Positions 18,224 to 28,400 of a stretch of 64,000 nt of DNA are shown piece by piece (positions within the stretch are counted from its first letter, which is position 1; every line of letters begins with the position of its first letter). Source of the DNA: Imperialibacter sp. EC-SDR9 (GTDB lineage: Bacteria; Bacteroidota; Bacteroidia; Cytophagales; Cyclobacteriaceae); the NCBI RefSeq assembly GCF_902498805.1, contig NZ_LR701577.1, positions 1 to 64,000 on the forward strand. The letters run 5' to 3'. The translations under genes were made by a program, and so were the position numbers. The notes under the pieces were generated by a model. It worked only from the letters and a program-made list of their open reading frames with translations, was not told the origin of the DNA and made no database searches.

Positions 18224-18688
18224 ATGAACCGACCAGTCAACGTAAAAAATCTTTCTTTCCTTCTATTAGTTTGCTTTATGGGGCTTGGCTTCACCGCCAC
18301 CAGCCAATCTTTCCGCCAGGACACCCTCGGCCTTGTGAACAAGCCTATGACATTCTACTTCACTTACAGAGCCGAGCCTTTCACCGACCTGTCGTACATG
18401 CATTTCAAATTCAGGGAGGTCAACGACCATCAGCTTATGAACAGCTACTACAAATACCAAAAGACCCACAAGGCCACCCGAATTACCAGCGCTGCCGGCG
18501 CCTTCCTGATCGGTTTTGCCGGCGCTGCATTGCTCCTCAACTCCCGACGACAGGAATTCGACAAGCCGCCCATGTACGCCCTGCTGGGCACAGGCATAGT
18601 CACTACCGGTGTTTCAATATGGCTGGAACGGAAATCAATCAAACATGCCCGCAAGGTGGTAGGGCGGTACAATGGTTTGGTGAGGTAG
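18224..18688 (+). CDS. Small exported/membrane protein of unknown function
   Basis: The 154-aa product has an N-terminal hydrophobic signal (ending near FTATSQS). Two further hydrophobic segments (about 88-104 and 115-130) flank a basic loop with RRQEF, and the tail is basic (RKSIKHARK). No family is recognised. A run of ten G residues follows directly after the stop codon (18690-18699). It stands alone between the palindrome array and the convergent DUF3800 gene. Confidence 0.65.
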   Translation: MNRPVNVKNLSFLLLVCFMGLGFTATSQSFRQDTLGLVNKPMTFYFTYRAEPFTDLSYMHFKFREVNDHQLMNSYYKYQKTHKATRITSAAGAFLIGFAGAALLLNSRRQEFDKPPMYALLGTGIVTTGVSIWLERKSIKHARKVVGRYNGLVR

Positions 18689-18804
18689 AGGGGGGGGGGT
18701 TAGGCTCGGTTAAAATCTTCTTTGAAACCTGAACGCATTTTCGTTTGTTTGTGTATTGAAGCGTCTTTATAGGCTTGAAGGCTTACGTTCTACGTAGGAG
18801 ATCA

Positions 18805-19662
18805 TTAGAGCTTGTTGGGGCGCTTCTCCTTTTTGCTGCTTTTTTGATATACGTAATCGCTGGGAGTGAATAGCCAATGGCGATACGGATGTAAAAATCG
18901 GTCGAGTTTGTCGTTATCGATGCCCGTGGAGATGCCGATATTAAAGTGGGGTCTGATTTCCCTGATTCTGGTATTGATGTATTTATAGACCTTCTCTTTG
19001 GCTAACGTTCGTTTTCCTCTTCTTTTTTGACCAGCAGGCTTTTCTTTGTGTTGATCATTCAACCTGAAAGCCATGGCACCAATAACTACATCGATGCACT
19101 GTAGGATGATATGTTTCTTCGAATCTACTTCGTAAATATCACTTTTACTGAGCCTTAGGTTGGCCGAAGCCAACTCTGGAAGGAATTGGATTCCATAAAT
19201 AAAGTCTTTGAATTTTTTATTCTTAGTGTGGCTGTCAGGCAAGGTATCAAAGAATAATTCCAGTTGGATAGGGTAATCAGACTCCAAATAGGGGAAGCCA
19301 AAAGAGTGTTTGATAAACTGATAGTAGAGTAAGTGGTACTGAATTCTCCTATTGTCATGCGGAATGGATGTAGGAACAAACCTGTTGTCAGTAAACATCA
19401 CTCTCACCTTGATGAGGTTGTTCGCTACTGCCTGAAAGAACACCTCCATCATTTCGCAATAGGCCTCTATCCTTTGGCTATTGATGTTGCCCCACTTTAG
19501 CTCTGAATCTTCCATATTCAGATCCATCCTCTTGCTCAATAGTACATTATTAACCCTCTCAAAATCAGCACGGGCTATCATGCACCCGCCGTAGAAATTA
19601 GAATAGTATTTACCCTGTTTGAGCGATTCGTCGCAGAATATGTAGAAACCCTTTTCCTTCAT
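18805..19662 (-). CDS. DUF3800 domain protein
   Basis: The 285-aa product opens with FYIFCDES, the acidic N-terminal motif of DUF3800 (YIDES-type). It contains ELKWGNI and a later acidic segment ILQCIDVVIGA matching the family's LQxADxxxG motif. DUF3800 is thought to adopt an RNase H-like fold and is frequent in phage-defence islands and mobile elements, though its activity is mostly unproven. Its start overlaps the stop of the upstream 198-aa gene by one base (TAATG), so the two are translationally coupled. A basic stretch rich in Lys and Arg (about 208-222) may contact nucleic acid. It is the left edge of the island. Confidence 0.78.
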   Translation of the reverse strand: MKEKGFYIFCDESLKQGKYYSNFYGGCMIARADFERVNNVLLSKRMDLNMEDSELKWGNINSQRIEAYCEMMEVFFQAVANNLIKVRVMFTDNRFVPTSIPHDNRRIQYHLLYYQFIKHSFGFPYLESDYPIQLELFFDTLPDSHTKNKKFKDFIYGIQFLPELASANLRLSKSDIYEVDSKKHIILQCIDVVIGAMAFRLNDQHKEKPAGQKRRGKRTLAKEKVYKYINTRIREIRPHFNIGISTGIDNDKLDRFLHPYRHWLFTPSDYVYQKSSKKEKRPNKL

Positions 19663-20258
19663 TAATTAAACTTAAAGTCCGGTTTTGCCTCCTTAACCAG
19701 TCTACTTTTTAAAAACTTGCTGTCTCCTTCAGGGGATTCCCTCATTCTGGTCTTCACGTTGGCGGCTTGCTTCCCGTAAAGCCTGAAATAAAAGTCGTAG
19801 GTTTTGGAGTAGGCATCGTTGAGAGAGTACGCATGGATGGGTTCGAAGAAAGGAAGGTTCCGTGAAGTGCAGTCTACTACCGTGCAATGACAATCCACCA
19901 AATCAAAGTCCTTGGTGGGCTCCTTCCTGGCCCCAAAAAGGGTTTCGTGGAGTTGGACTGCAAACATGCATTTCACTTTGTCAGTCTTTTTTGATTTGGA
20001 GCCCGCACTTATTGCAAAATGAAGAACCTCCCCTTTGTCCTTGAGCTTTAAGGCTTCCTTAAATCCCTTGTCTTTCAAAAGAGCTAGCCGTTTCTCAGTG
20101 ACCATTGGGAAATTGACCTCATTATAAGGATCTGCCTTGAGCACATCCTGGGGATTGACCGTGATGGTCAGTTCACTGCCCTCAGCAAGAAGAATACGCT
20201 TGCCGGTATCTTTGCTATAAAGGAACCCATATTTGTAGATTGCATTATGTGCTTCCAT
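19662..20258 (-). CDS. Unknown protein coupled to DUF3800
   Basis: The 198-aa product matches no family I know. It is soluble, with no signal or membrane segment. It has a Cys/His cluster (VDCHCTVVDC, about residues 124-133) that could bind a metal, followed by FFEPIHAYSLNDAY and a basic C-terminal third. The stop overlaps the DUF3800 start by one base, so the two probably work together. Two-gene units with an RNase H-like DUF3800 protein are plausible toxin-antitoxin or defence modules, but that is inference. Confidence 0.65.
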   Translation of the reverse strand: MEAHNAIYKYGFLYSKDTGKRILLAEGSELTITVNPQDVLKADPYNEVNFPMVTEKRLALLKDKGFKEALKLKDKGEVLHFAISAGSKSKKTDKVKCMFAVQLHETLFGARKEPTKDFDLVDCHCTVVDCTSRNLPFFEPIHAYSLNDAYSKTYDFYFRLYGKQAANVKTRMRESPEGDSKFLKSRLVKEAKPDFKFN

Positions 20259-20544
20259 ATCTTTCGTGTTGTTTGGTGGTTATTTTGGCAATGAAAAATA
20301 GTGAAAAACATGGCATTACTCTACATATTATTGAATTGACGTTGCTATAGCACGCAATTATGGAAACGCTATGCGACGGGTAAGAGTAGCTCAGAAAACT
20401 GCGACGGCCCAATAGCAAGTGCAGTCAGGTATAGTATATAGAACAAAGGTGCGGGTAAAGGGGCAGCTAACTACTTCTGTAGGACTCCTTTTCGGATATC
20501 TGGCCCTGTTTGAAGTGACTTCAATAGACTTGATTTTTTGGGCA
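20259..20544. other. Spacer between the DUF3800 pair and the McrBC operon
   Basis: 286 bp without a gene. It holds a short palindrome TTGAAGTGACTTCAA (20510-20524), about 20 bp past the end of the McrBC operon. A degenerate match to the second hairpin of the dispersed element lies near 20415-20441. The promoter of the DUF3800 pair is expected here but is not identifiable. Confidence 0.45.
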
Positions 20545-21105
20545 TCAACTTAACATGGCTCGTCGGAAATCCCTTTTTTTAAACCTAATACCCAAATTTG
20601 CGCCGATTTCTTTAATCAGGTCAATTTTTTGATTTGGATCCATTCCCTCGTTCCCACAGGAGGCTGGAAACAAATAGGTGCCCCGAACTGTCATGGCTTT
20701 TTGTATCCTAGGGTAGCTTACAAGCATGTTAGCATCATGGACGTCTTTAAACCTCAAACAGGTGTAATTGACTGGCCGATCTTTGTCAGTTTCAGAATAA
20801 ATCGGAAAGTTTCCGATGATGGAATCGAGCCATTCCACTGTAACATGTCTAGGAATATACCGGTTTTGAAAATAAAAGAATTCCTCACTTGTGAGATCGA
20901 TGTATTTAATAAGAGTTTCCTCATCCACAGTACCGCTTCTAAGGCTAGGAAGTAAACTTTGGAATCGCTCAATACAACTAATCATTACTGTAAAGCGAAA
21001 TTGTTTCTGGTTATGCTGATAACCAATGTAGAAAGCTACTAACCCTAAGATTCCAGCCGACGTAATTACATTTGCTGCAATGGTTGTGACTTCAATCAAA
21101 CTCAT
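20545..21105 (-). CDS. Single-TM protein at the 3' end of the McrBC operon
   Basis: The 186-aa product has one N-terminal transmembrane helix (about residues 8-28, ANVITSAGILGLVAFYIGY). A soluble helical domain with FRFTVMISCIERFQSLL and YIDLTSEEFFYFQNRYIP follows. The layout resembles small membrane-anchored proteins of the DUF4760/AbiC-like type found in defence islands, but I cannot assign it firmly. It starts 4 bp after the mcrC stop, so it is the last gene of the six-gene operon. A membrane effector or abortive-infection role is a guess from context. Confidence 0.65.
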   Translation of the reverse strand: MSLIEVTTIAANVITSAGILGLVAFYIGYQHNQKQFRFTVMISCIERFQSLLPSLRSGTVDEETLIKYIDLTSEEFFYFQNRYIPRHVTVEWLDSIIGNFPIYSETDKDRPVNYTCLRFKDVHDANMLVSYPRIQKAMTVRGTYLFPASCGNEGMDPNQKIDLIKEIGANLGIRFKKRDFRRAMLS

Positions 21106-21109
21106 TATC

Positions 21110-22354
21110 TCAGAGAAGTTTAGTTTCTATTAGTTTTTTTATTTCCGTTCCTACTTCGGAATTCAGTCTTCCATCTTTGATCGGATTGATGGTTGCGAGC
21201 GTGCATCTCTTGCCTAAAAAAGAATAGGTTCCTGAAACGTGGATCTTTGTTTCCTTTCCTGGGTAAAGAAGAAAAGCATGGTCTTTTACTTTAAATGAAT
21301 TGTAAATAAACATCTGTTGCAGATCCCCGTCAGAGATAGAATCTAAATCGAAGGTTTTCCATTTTGTGTCGATCACTGCACTTTCGCAAATTATATCAGG
21401 CCTAATGGTTTTGCCATTGATTCCATAATTGATATCGGGATTCCAAAATGATGTTACATTTTGTCTGGTAGCCGAAGGGATCTCTTTTCTGATTTGACGG
21501 TAGATATACTCCTCCCAAATTCTGTTCATGTCGAATAGTAAGGCGAAAACCTGATTATCACCCCCTCTTACGTCTGGGCTGAGATGTAACAGTATCATCT
21601 TAGCAATTTCAACTGCCTTTTTGTATCTCTCCGTCTTTCGGTCGAATTTCAAAAGCCCAAAGTTTTTGGTGGAAATTTTAGTTTCCGGAAGCTCTGGAAA
21701 GTCAAGTAACGTCCTGTTAATTTGATCTGTCAGAAGTGGATTGACATTGATCAATTGCAGTACTTCCAGTGCCCGTCTCAAAATTTGGTTCAGCAGATGC
21801 TCATGGTCATAAACCTGATGTGTGGTGTAAAATCGCTCTTTGTGGACAAGGTTTCGGCTGATGTTTTGAGCAAACTGCAGTGAACCCTTTAGAGCTAAAA
21901 CATTACCAGACCTACTTCTGTATCGCTTAGCCAGCCCCTTGTGAAGTAGTGTTCTAACTTCATTGATGTATTCCTGGAAGTAAAGATCCAGCAACGAATT
22001 CGATCTATATTTAAGTTGAGCTTCGGATACCGACTCCATCCTAACAAACAGGCACTCTTTCAGCATGTAAAAAAGCACCTTCTGCCAAAGGTCCTTGTTA
22101 TCGTCTCCATATCGGTCAATCTTTGGTAAGATTTCTATTGTGAGATTTCCTGCCTGTACCACGCCAACATATTGGTTGAACTTTACGCCTTCCGGTACAA
22201 GCGTGAAATGCTTTCTCCCATGCTTCTCGTTGTATTTACCAAGCAAATCGAGGTGCTTCTGGGAAATAACTATGGCATCTTCGGAGGATCCTCCAGGAAA
22301 ACTATCCCCAAGGTAGATGGCGTCGTGTTCAAATACCTTGATGATCCTACTCAT
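21110..22354 (-). CDS. mcrC: McrC-like nuclease subunit of a McrBC restriction system
   Basis: The 414-aa product matches McrC. An N-terminal beta-rich domain contains VGVVQAGNLTIEILPK. The C-terminal PD-(D/E)XK nuclease domain has Asp320 in RPDII and Asp329-Thr-Lys331 in VIDTKWK. McrC is the endonuclease subunit that the McrB motor recruits to cut modified DNA between recognition sites. The start overlaps the mcrB stop by 8 bp (ATGAGTAG). The active-site residues are intact, so it should be functional. Confidence 0.88.
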   Translation of the reverse strand: MSRIIKVFEHDAIYLGDSFPGGSSEDAIVISQKHLDLLGKYNEKHGRKHFTLVPEGVKFNQYVGVVQAGNLTIEILPKIDRYGDDNKDLWQKVLFYMLKECLFVRMESVSEAQLKYRSNSLLDLYFQEYINEVRTLLHKGLAKRYRSRSGNVLALKGSLQFAQNISRNLVHKERFYTTHQVYDHEHLLNQILRRALEVLQLINVNPLLTDQINRTLLDFPELPETKISTKNFGLLKFDRKTERYKKAVEIAKMILLHLSPDVRGGDNQVFALLFDMNRIWEEYIYRQIRKEIPSATRQNVTSFWNPDINYGINGKTIRPDIICESAVIDTKWKTFDLDSISDGDLQQMFIYNSFKVKDHAFLLYPGKETKIHVSGTYSFLGKRCTLATINPIKDGRLNSEVGTEIKKLIETKLL

Positions 22355-25157
22355 ATATAGACTTAAAAGCGTCTATTGTCCACTTGGAGGGTGAGCTAAA
22401 ACCATACACCGGCCTTTGTATAAGATCGTCGACCAAGTCTTTCTCGTATCCCTTAAATTTAAAGAGGCCCTTTTCTGCCGCTGTTGTTTCAATAAAGGAG
22501 TCGCCCAAAACCAACCCTATCTTCCCAAAGTCGCCGTAAAAATACTCTTGTAGCAACGGGATAATGCTATTGTGGAAACAGTCCCTCAAGTCTTTTAATG
22601 AATACACCTTCAGGAAATAGCTGTGTCCGATACAGTGGTCTTTGTCGAGTAGCCGTTCAATCCTAACATTTAGCTTGGTCAGTAGCAATTCAAGATTAAT
22701 CCCGGTCAGGTTGGTCAGCTCAAACGTATCAAGCTGGGCCTCCATCTTCTTATCATCCCAACTCTCCCATATTGCCTTCTTCCGGTCGTGGAATTCTTCC
22801 GGCACACCAAATAGCTCGAAAAATTCCACTTCAGTAGTCTTATATGGCTCATCGTTCCACGGGGTTTCCTCACCGTCCCAAAACATCTGCCACAACATGC
22901 GCTTTGTATTCAGCAGCTTTGGTTGGGGAGCTATCTCCTTGAATACAAATCTTCTTCTAAGAGCGGTATCGAGCGCTTCAACACTCCGATCAGCCGTGTT
23001 CATTGTTCCGATTAAGAAGAGATTGGGTGGAACAGAAAACTCTGTCTTTGAATAGGGCAGCTTGGTGGTCAGAACTTCGGGCCGGTTCTTTCTTTTGTCA
23101 GCTTCGATTAGCGTAATCAGCTCTCCAAAGATCTGAGACACATTACCGCGATTTATCTCATCAATTATCAGTACATGGTTCTTTTTAGTTCGATTTTCTG
23201 ACTTTACCACTTTGCCTTGTTCTTTGACAAAAAACTCTTTCTTTAGGGAATATTTTGCTAATTTATAGATCGTCATCATAGACAACGATTTTTTGTAAAA
23301 TTCCTCGACAGGAATATTTTTATCCGTCATAATCCATTCCACTGTCCTGAAGTGATTGTACTGAATTCCCGAATCCGGATTATATTTGTACTCACCCGTC
23401 ACTTTCCCAATCGCCCTAATCTTGCTATTTCCGTACGAAACCACAACGTATTGCCCGGTTTTTAAGTAGTTCTTAAAAGTGTTAACAGCAGTGGCATTGT
23501 ATGGATCATAACCTAATTCTTTGACCTTTTCTTTGACTTGTGATTCATTCATCCCAGTGTAGTCTTGATCCTGACCATAACCTAAGGCGATGACATTATT
23601 TTCAATACAATATTTGTAGATCTCCTCATCTTCAGGCACCTGACTATTTCCCAAGCTTATTTTATAAAAAGTGGCCTGATTGTACTGATTTTCTGAGAGG
23701 TCAAAGATAGTCTTAGACTCTTCGGGCTCATAGTCCTTATATGAATCGGCTCGTTCTGCAATCCTTTTAAAAACGCCTGGCGAAATTTCATAACCAAGCA
23801 TACCTTCCCTGTCTGTGGACATGATCGGCTTTATCCCTTCTATAAAGTCCTCATAAGAGAATGACTGATGAAAGGTCACGAACTCAATCTGTCCCAATTC
23901 CTTGTACTCCTGATATGCCTTTCTTAAATCGTCTCTGTCTGCATATTTTTCCTTAAACTGACTTTCATCCAGTTCTTCCACTATTTTGACGGCTTCCTCC
24001 ATGGTGGAGTAAGTCTTACCTGTTCCTGGAGGGCCAAACAAAATCTGATTGAGTGGATGATTGCTCATAGAAGTCGAGTTAGTACTTGTGGAAGGTTGCT
24101 TTTCGCTGCGATAGGCCTCATAGGAAATAACATAAAAGGGCTCATCGATCTGCTCTCTTACGTTCTGTAATATGTTCAGATACCCCTGCCAATCATGAAA
24201 GTCCGTATTGATCCCTCTTTCATTGAGGTAAGGTCTGGTTTGTGCATTAATAGGGAGGTATTCTTCAGGGTTGACGTAAAAAAGGCCCTGTGTAAGCTTT
24301 ACGAACCCAACAGCCGGTATTTTCTGGGCTTCCTCAAAATCTTTCGCATCAACTTGCTTTCTAATCGCATCCTTGAATAGCTTCCACAAAAGGGGAAGCT
24401 GGGGGGCTTGCCTGATTTCTTTGAATGGGAAGTACCACACTCGCTGAGCTGGTGCTGTAGGAATTCCATTGACATCTGTCGGCTCCTTAGCACTAAGCTT
24501 GTATTTCTTTGCAAGGGTCTGCAGAAACTGCAATCTCTTTTCCGGGCCAAATTTAAAAGTCATGGAAAGGAACGTAAACGGGTCAATGACTGTAAGCGGG
24601 ATTTTTCCAGTTTCATCCTTGTCCGTTAGCCCTTCCTTAATTCCCAACTCTTTCAATGTATCGATTAGTGACTCCTGCTGACTTTCTAGTCCTGAAATCT
24701 TCGTGGACAGTTCTTTTAATACCGGAACCCACGTGTAATTAGGACGAACACTCTTTGGATTATAAAGCAACGCCAACCTGCTGATGGATGTTCTTTTGTC
24801 AGCGAAAGCACACCGCACGTTGTTCGCTACCTTATTTTTTTCACTTTCTAAAAAGTCATTTTCATCTCTATCTGGAAACAAATCCGAAACTTCTTTTCCG
24901 TTGTTTTCTTTGCCAGCTGAAAATGACTCCAGTGGCTGCAGCCCCTCAATGTCATCATTTTTGGCAATCTGGGCGGAAAGTCTGTTCCTGCGAAATTCTT
25001 TATTCACAAATTCCAGGACTTCCGCTCTGGTCGTATTTTGAAGGTACATGTAGTCCGACTCAGAAGTGCCCGGAATGCGAATTATCTCTCTGTATTCATC
25101 CGGTATGCATGTTCGTCCGTAGTCTATCAGCTTTTGCTTAAATTTTTTTAAGGTCAT
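22347..25157 (-). CDS. mcrB: McrB-like AAA+ motor with large inserted domain
   Basis: The 936-aa product is the motor and specificity subunit of a McrBC-type system. An N-terminal ~350-aa region, not recognised in detail, probably holds target-recognition parts. The AAA+ core has Walker A GPPGTGKT (Lys381), Walker B LIIDEINRG (Asp666), sensor 1 GTMNTADRS and the arginine-rich ALRRRF. About 285 residues separate Walker A and B, so an extra domain of roughly 165-180 aa is inserted at about 485-645. Its phrases VIALGYGQD and YVVVSYGNSKIRAIGKV resemble EVE/PUA-like readers of modified bases. It lies 3 bp after the 87-aa gene and overlaps mcrC by 8 bp. Confidence 0.87.
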   Translation of the reverse strand: MTLKKFKQKLIDYGRTCIPDEYREIIRIPGTSESDYMYLQNTTRAEVLEFVNKEFRRNRLSAQIAKNDDIEGLQPLESFSAGKENNGKEVSDLFPDRDENDFLESEKNKVANNVRCAFADKRTSISRLALLYNPKSVRPNYTWVPVLKELSTKISGLESQQESLIDTLKELGIKEGLTDKDETGKIPLTVIDPFTFLSMTFKFGPEKRLQFLQTLAKKYKLSAKEPTDVNGIPTAPAQRVWYFPFKEIRQAPQLPLLWKLFKDAIRKQVDAKDFEEAQKIPAVGFVKLTQGLFYVNPEEYLPINAQTRPYLNERGINTDFHDWQGYLNILQNVREQIDEPFYVISYEAYRSEKQPSTSTNSTSMSNHPLNQILFGPPGTGKTYSTMEEAVKIVEELDESQFKEKYADRDDLRKAYQEYKELGQIEFVTFHQSFSYEDFIEGIKPIMSTDREGMLGYEISPGVFKRIAERADSYKDYEPEESKTIFDLSENQYNQATFYKISLGNSQVPEDEEIYKYCIENNVIALGYGQDQDYTGMNESQVKEKVKELGYDPYNATAVNTFKNYLKTGQYVVVSYGNSKIRAIGKVTGEYKYNPDSGIQYNHFRTVEWIMTDKNIPVEEFYKKSLSMMTIYKLAKYSLKKEFFVKEQGKVVKSENRTKKNHVLIIDEINRGNVSQIFGELITLIEADKRKNRPEVLTTKLPYSKTEFSVPPNLFLIGTMNTADRSVEALDTALRRRFVFKEIAPQPKLLNTKRMLWQMFWDGEETPWNDEPYKTTEVEFFELFGVPEEFHDRKKAIWESWDDKKMEAQLDTFELTNLTGINLELLLTKLNVRIERLLDKDHCIGHSYFLKVYSLKDLRDCFHNSIIPLLQEYFYGDFGKIGLVLGDSFIETTAAEKGLFKFKGYEKDLVDDLIQRPVYGFSSPSKWTIDAFKSIYE

Positions 25158-25160
25158 GGT

Positions 25161-25424
25161 TTAGTCGTTTAGTACTTCGTAGGGCCATGTGTAGTGGCTG
25201 TGAATAAAGGGGGTGCCTCCCTCTCTATTGGTCAGCTTGGCCCTTATCCGGAAGCGAGTACCCACTGGGTATTCCTCCGATAGCTCCTTTGCGCACCTTA
25301 CGTGCATATGGGGTAAAAAAGGAGCTTGCCCCGGAATGGGACGGATATGAATGGGGCCGTGGCGGCCGGCAGTATTACTGGGCTTGAAGCTTTCTACCAC
25401 TATATGTTGGTATTCGGATATCAT
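25161..25424 (-). CDS. 87-aa small protein within the restriction operon
   Basis: A compact soluble protein of 87 aa with no known family. It is beta-rich, with the phrases KPSNTAGRHGPIHIRP, VGTRFRIRAKL and HSHYTWPYEVL and several His, Arg and Trp residues. Its ATGA overlap with the methylase stop and its 3-bp gap to mcrB show that it is a true operon member. It could be a specificity, regulatory or anti-restriction control subunit. It physically links the methylase/helicase half to the McrBC half. Confidence 0.72.
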   Translation of the reverse strand: MISEYQHIVVESFKPSNTAGRHGPIHIRPIPGQAPFLPHMHVRCAKELSEEYPVGTRFRIRAKLTNREGGTPFIHSHYTWPYEVLND

Positions 25425-28400
25425 TGCAGCTTGAGGTTTTGGTACTCGTGTTCACTGAATTCAAATTCACCATCTATAGCCGTCACTTCCTCGTAGGTGA
25501 GATTGTAGAGTTTGTAAACCATGGAATCAATCACCTTTTCCAGCTTTTTTGTGTCCTTTCCCGCAGCTTTCAGCTCCATTACTTCCTCTACTTTACTCTT
25601 AAAGAGATCGTCTGTGGCCTGCGGCACCCTTTCTGGTAGGGGGAAAGGATTTATGTAGTTGGTTTTAAATGTTCTTGCATCCCCCTGAAGAGTATCGCCG
25701 GTGTTTAACAAGAACCACCAAAACAGCTGAGAATTCGATATAGCCAGAAAATATTCATAGCTCGTCTCCACATGTTTTCTTTTTACCCAGCTATATACCT
25801 TTGTATTGTGATACAGGTTTTCAAAGTTCAATGTCACATTGGGATGATCCGAGCAGATTTCCATGCTGGAGAGCTTGGGTTGTTCGAATTTGGTGAGGTT
25901 CTTCGGGTATATGTAAGCATACCAGCAATCCATTGACTCCGCTTTCCCTCTTTCCCTTGCCTTGAAAGCTTTTTCGTTGTCCTTAACGAATGCGTATGTC
26001 AGTGGATAGTTTTTCTTGAGCTCGTCGAGCAGCACAGGTTTTGCCTTTTTACCATCAACTATGTATGGAAAAAAGACATAGGTGCTGGTACTGAGCTTTT
26101 TGTAACGATGGACATTTTTGCCCATGAGTATGGGCTTGAAGAACTGTCTTTCTACTTTGTACTCGGTATCTGCCAGTTCATTGTAACCAACGATAAACTC
26201 GCCGTCTACTGAAGAGTTGTGCAGGAAATATAGGTCGTCTTTACTTGTCGCTATGCCCTGAAATACATCTTCAAAAACATCCTCAAGTTTTTTGGAAGCT
26301 AAGTACATTTTGGTGAAAACATCATATTGAATGGCAGCGTCGAATAAAATGAACTGGTTAGTTCCGTAGGATTTTGATGCTGACTTTAACTTATCATAAG
26401 ACACAAATGAGTACTGGGATTCGTCCTGCATTAACGAAATGAAATCACTCTTAAATGGGAACTTCTGAATTTTAAATCCTTCGTTTGGCAGCTTGCTAAA
26501 GAAGCTAATACAGGTATAGGTATCTGCTTCATTAAACACCATATTAGCACCAAAATGGGCAATCTTATCTATGTAGCGGCCTTTCAGCAAATAATCCCTG
26601 AATACACCAGAGCTAGCCGCATTAAAAAACTTGTGGGGGAAAATAAAACAGTTGCTGCAGTGATTGTTGGATAAGTCTACGGCCAGCTCAAAAAAGAGAT
26701 TTGCCAAATCGTAGGCTCCTTTTGCATTTTCGAATTTCTCCTCCAAAAACTTCTTGTCGGCAGGATAAAGCCGTTCCAGTTCCTGCACCCGCATATACGG
26801 GGGATTGGCAATCACAATATCAAAACCAGGATTGGCTTTTACGTGGGGGTTCATCACTTCCGGAAAATCCAGTCGCCAATCAAAATATGGTAGATGTCGG
26901 CTGGCATCCTTCTTAATGGCTTTTAGCTTTTCAATCGTCTTGGTAAAACCAGCTTCTCGCACCTTCAAGCCCGCTTTTTTCACCTGATCATCTTCAAACA
27001 GACTTACCTGTCGCCTAAGACTTTGCCCTACCTTGTCTTTGTCGGCGTCAAGTTGAGCAAGCAATAGTTCAATTTTAAGGCTTCTGATGTCCTGTTGTAT
27101 TTTTTCCTTTCCTTTGGTACTTCTATAAAAGTCGGCCTGCCTTTCGGTGATTTTCCGTGAGATATCCTTGATTCGTTTTTCCAGGTCATTGCCTCCCTTT
27201 ACCTCCCAGTCAATGTCGATTACCTCATTTTTGAACTTCCCTAGCAGCGCATTCCCAGTAACGATTTTGTATTCGAGGTTAGGCAGTGGCTTGGGCAAGT
27301 CTTCGTCGACAATGATCGAGAGCCAAAAGCGAAGCCGGGCTATATCGACCGCCCCGGGGTCGGTATCCACACCATATATTGAGTTTTGGATGATGTCGAT
27401 TTTGATTTTGGCAGGGTTCCATTCATCTGTGTCAAGATCCCAAATAGATTTTGCCAAGTCTGAAACACTGGCAAATACCTCAATGATGTCGACCATTTCC
27501 TGCAAAATGCCCACGGGAAAGGCCCCTGAGCCAATGGCTGGGTCACAGATTTTTACATTTTTCAGTGACAAAAGAAGCTCTTCTTCGAAGTCGATGAGCT
27601 TTGCCCCCTCCTGTTTTTTCACAAGGTCTTCGAAATATCCCCGGAACTCTTCCTCCTGATCGCTATTAATCAGGTTTTTGCTCCTAAATGATGTCAGAAG
27701 ATAATTGGTCAATGTCTCCTGGCACATGAAATGAACTATCGGCTTTGGCGTGTAAAAGGCTCCTTTGTCTTTGTTGTCTTCAAGTAAGTTCTCGAAAATG
27801 ACTCCGAGCATCTCGGGGTCTACAGCCACCATCTGTTCTTTCGATGAATCTTCGTCGATGGTAAAATTGAAAGCATCGAGAAAATCAAGAAATCCTCTTT
27901 CTTGTTCGTACTCCTTCCGGTCATTCGAAAAGAGTGAGCTTGGAAAAACAATTTGAACAGCTTTCTTGTCGACATCATCTTCCTCGAACAGTCCGCCATT
28001 TAGAAATGGGATTTTGGTCGTTGTGCTATTGGGAAGCTTAAAGTCGCTCCCCTCCCTCTCCTCATTAAGTGCTTTGAAAAAAAGCGGCCTTAGCCATTCG
28101 TTGTAAAAAATCCCTTTGTCCTTACAGTTATCAAAGCACCAGCGAATAAAATCACGATTACCGTCCTTAAACTCTTTGGTAGATGCTCCCAGCCAACCTT
28201 TCTTTTGAACAAAATAGAGGAATGTGATTCTCCCCATGAGCTTCTTGCAAAAATCCCTTGCCTTTTTATCATCACCACCAAATACAGGTACGAAAGATGA
28301 ATTAGGGCTAGATAACTTCACTTCTTTCCATTTCCCCTTCTCTTTTACCATCCTTTTGCCAGTTAGGAACTGTACGAAATTCTGGTAGTGCTCCCGATAT

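Noticed and set aside
18690-18699. Run of ten G residues as a phase-variation tract
   Set aside because: It lies after the stop codon of the 154-aa gene, so slippage would not alter that protein, and no downstream frame on that strand depends on it.
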